Part shown: positions 37,194 to 37,899 of the stretch, piece after piece | How the letters are laid out: the number at the start of each line of letters is the position of its first letter | Position numbering within the stretch: position 1 is the stretch's first letter | The notes under the pieces: model-generated | The model's database searches: none | The model's input: the letters and a program-made list of their open reading frames with translations, nothing else | What the model was told of the DNA's origin: nothing | Made by a program: the position numbers and the translations under genes | Assembly: GCA_024401395.1 (NCBI GenBank) | Contig: JAKSLD010000026.1 | Span: 1 to 37,899, forward strand | Source of the DNA: Bacteroidales bacterium | Lineage (GTDB): Bacteria; Bacteroidota; Bacteroidia; Bacteroidales; Marinilabiliaceae | Length of the DNA: 37,899 nucleotides | Direction: 5' to 3'

Positions 37194-37631
37194 TTATTTT
37201 ACGATGATTTTGCGAGCCATTACGACTTTGCCCTGACGTGAGAGCGAGACGACGTAGATGCCTCGATTAAGGTTGAGGGAGATGCCTTTTGTGGCGTTCT
37301 GCATGGCCACGAGCTTGCCCTGCACGTCGTAGATGTTGCAGGTGTATTCGCCCTCGGCGTTCACCTCGATGCTGCCCTTACGGATGCTGATAGATACATC
37401 TTCGATGTCCTCCTCTTCGAGAGCAGTTGCCACTTCTGGCGGCAGTGCCAAAATGTCGACTGACTGTGTGGTCATCGAGCCCCCTTCGCCTGAAGCCGAC
37501 ACGCTGAGCGTGCCAATAGAAGCAGTGCCCGAACCACCAGTGCCGCTAAGTGTCATGGAGACCGTCCCGACAGACTGTCCCCAAGCTGTCACGCCCACGA
37601 AGAGCGCGACAATCAGTAACAGATGTTTCAT
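37194..37631 (-). CDS. Miniature type IX secretion cargo protein
   Basis: A 145-residue exported protein. The signal peptide (LLLIVALFVGVTAWGQ) leaves about 126 residues. The mature N-terminus is a Gly/Ser/Thr-rich segment with a 15-residue internal repeat (VGTVSMTLSGTGGSG at 21-35 and IGTLSVSASGEGGSM at 39-53). The last 65 residues resemble a type A sorting domain of the type IX system: GEYTCNIYDVQGKLVAM, LNRGIYVVSL and GKVVMARKIIVK. The sorting signal thus makes up half the protein. The start is the ATG at 37631, which has the clean signal peptide; a longer in-frame reading from 37838 crosses a terminator hairpin and is rejected. Confidence 0.75.
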   Translation of the reverse strand: MKHLLLIVALFVGVTAWGQSVGTVSMTLSGTGGSGTASIGTLSVSASGEGGSMTTQSVDILALPPEVATALEEEDIEDVSISIRKGSIEVNAEGEYTCNIYDVQGKLVAMQNATKGISLNLNRGIYVVSLSRQGKVVMARKIIVK

Positions 37632-37666
37632 GATGTCTGTATGTTTAGAATTATTTGTTTGCTGAG

Positions 37667-37715
37667 AAAAAGAAAAGCCTCCCGACAATGCCGAAAAAGA
37701 CATCGTCGGAAGGCT
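37667..37715 (-). terminator. Terminator-like hairpin in the leader of the type IX cargo gene
   Basis: AGCCT-C-CCGAC (37676-37686) pairs with GTCGG-A-AGGCT (37705-37715), and further inside ATG pairs with CAT. On the - strand it runs into TTTTCTTTTT, so it is a full intrinsic terminator 36 bases before the start codon. No promoter box is seen between it and the ATG, so it may be an attenuator in the leader, or the end of an upstream transcript. Confidence 0.75.
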
Positions 37716-37899
37716 ATATAATGCAGATATAGAGGCGGTTAGCTTACCCCCCCCTATAATACTGAGTATCAATCTGTTATATATATGTATAATCCTTCTA
37801 AAATCCATTATTGAACATAGTTGCATAAACCACTGCAAAGCAAAAATAACAATAATTTACAAATACATGGCAATACAAAGCGTTAAAATTCAAGGTCTT
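37716..37899. other. AT-rich right edge with a C8 run
   Basis: No gene is supported here. It has a run of eight C at 37747-37754 and a weak - strand TATTTTTG (37848-37841) that fits TAnnTTTG without a matching -33 box. If that is the promoter, the leader of the cargo gene is about 200 bases and includes the C8 run and the terminator hairpin. Confidence 0.45.

Noticed and set aside
37632-37838. Upstream extension of the type IX cargo gene to a 214-residue frame
   Set aside because: The extension spans the C8 run and a terminator hairpin and would bury a clean signal peptide that begins at 37631.

Overview
The window reads as a chromosomal segment from the order Bacteroidales. The evidence is: several promoters of the Bacteroidetes type (TTTG-like box, 19 bases, then TAnnTTTG); families largely confined to this phylum (DUF1573, DUF4369/thioredoxin-like lipoprotein, DUF4861, DUF4153, DUF2490, SVPYA-type surface protein); a type IX secretion C-terminal sorting domain; and lysine synthesis through DapL. 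A Prevotella-like lineage is plausible, but the sequence alone does not fix the genus. I see no rRNA, tRNA, CRISPR array, phage block or intact insertion sequence.

Left part (27-8926, + strand): a GH26 mannanase lipoprotein, then a cluster of a tandem DUF1573 protein, a thioredoxin-fold lipoprotein lacking its CxxC, glmM and a DUF2490 outer-membrane protein. A second unit with a textbook promoter holds ffh and folD, closed by a terminator and followed by a DUF4861 protein.

Middle part (9096-19764): ogt and a metallophosphoesterase converge and share a CTAG stop overlap. Divergent from the phosphoesterase is carB-carA (large subunit first), ended by a terminator. A VanZ-like and a DUF4153 membrane protein follow. 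A gene-free stretch of about 340 bases carries two terminators and an inverted-repeat-bounded element. After it come two leftward genes, a membrane-anchored esterase and a glycan-binding-type lipoprotein.

Right part (19926-35806, - strand): ten tightly spaced genes run leftward from one strong promoter: gltB, gltD, a PII protein, amtB, an outer-membrane beta-barrel protein, asnB, dapF, dapL, a long purF-like gene and pyrG. Together they take up ammonium, sense nitrogen state, turn glutamine into glutamate, and spend glutamine or glutamate nitrogen on asparagine, diaminopimelate, purines and CTP. With carAB about 5 kb away, this is a locus for nitrogen entry and distribution.

Right edge (36259-37899): a two-gene surface module on the - strand, a miniature type IX-secreted protein followed by a protein with an SVPYA-type N-terminal domain. 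An orphan second copy of the latter's C-terminal end lies in frame just past its stop codon. The leader of the first gene carries a terminator-like hairpin and a run of eight C. This edge, the non-canonical PII protein and outer-membrane protein of the nitrogen operon, and the cysteine-less thioredoxin-like lipoprotein are the points most worth following up.
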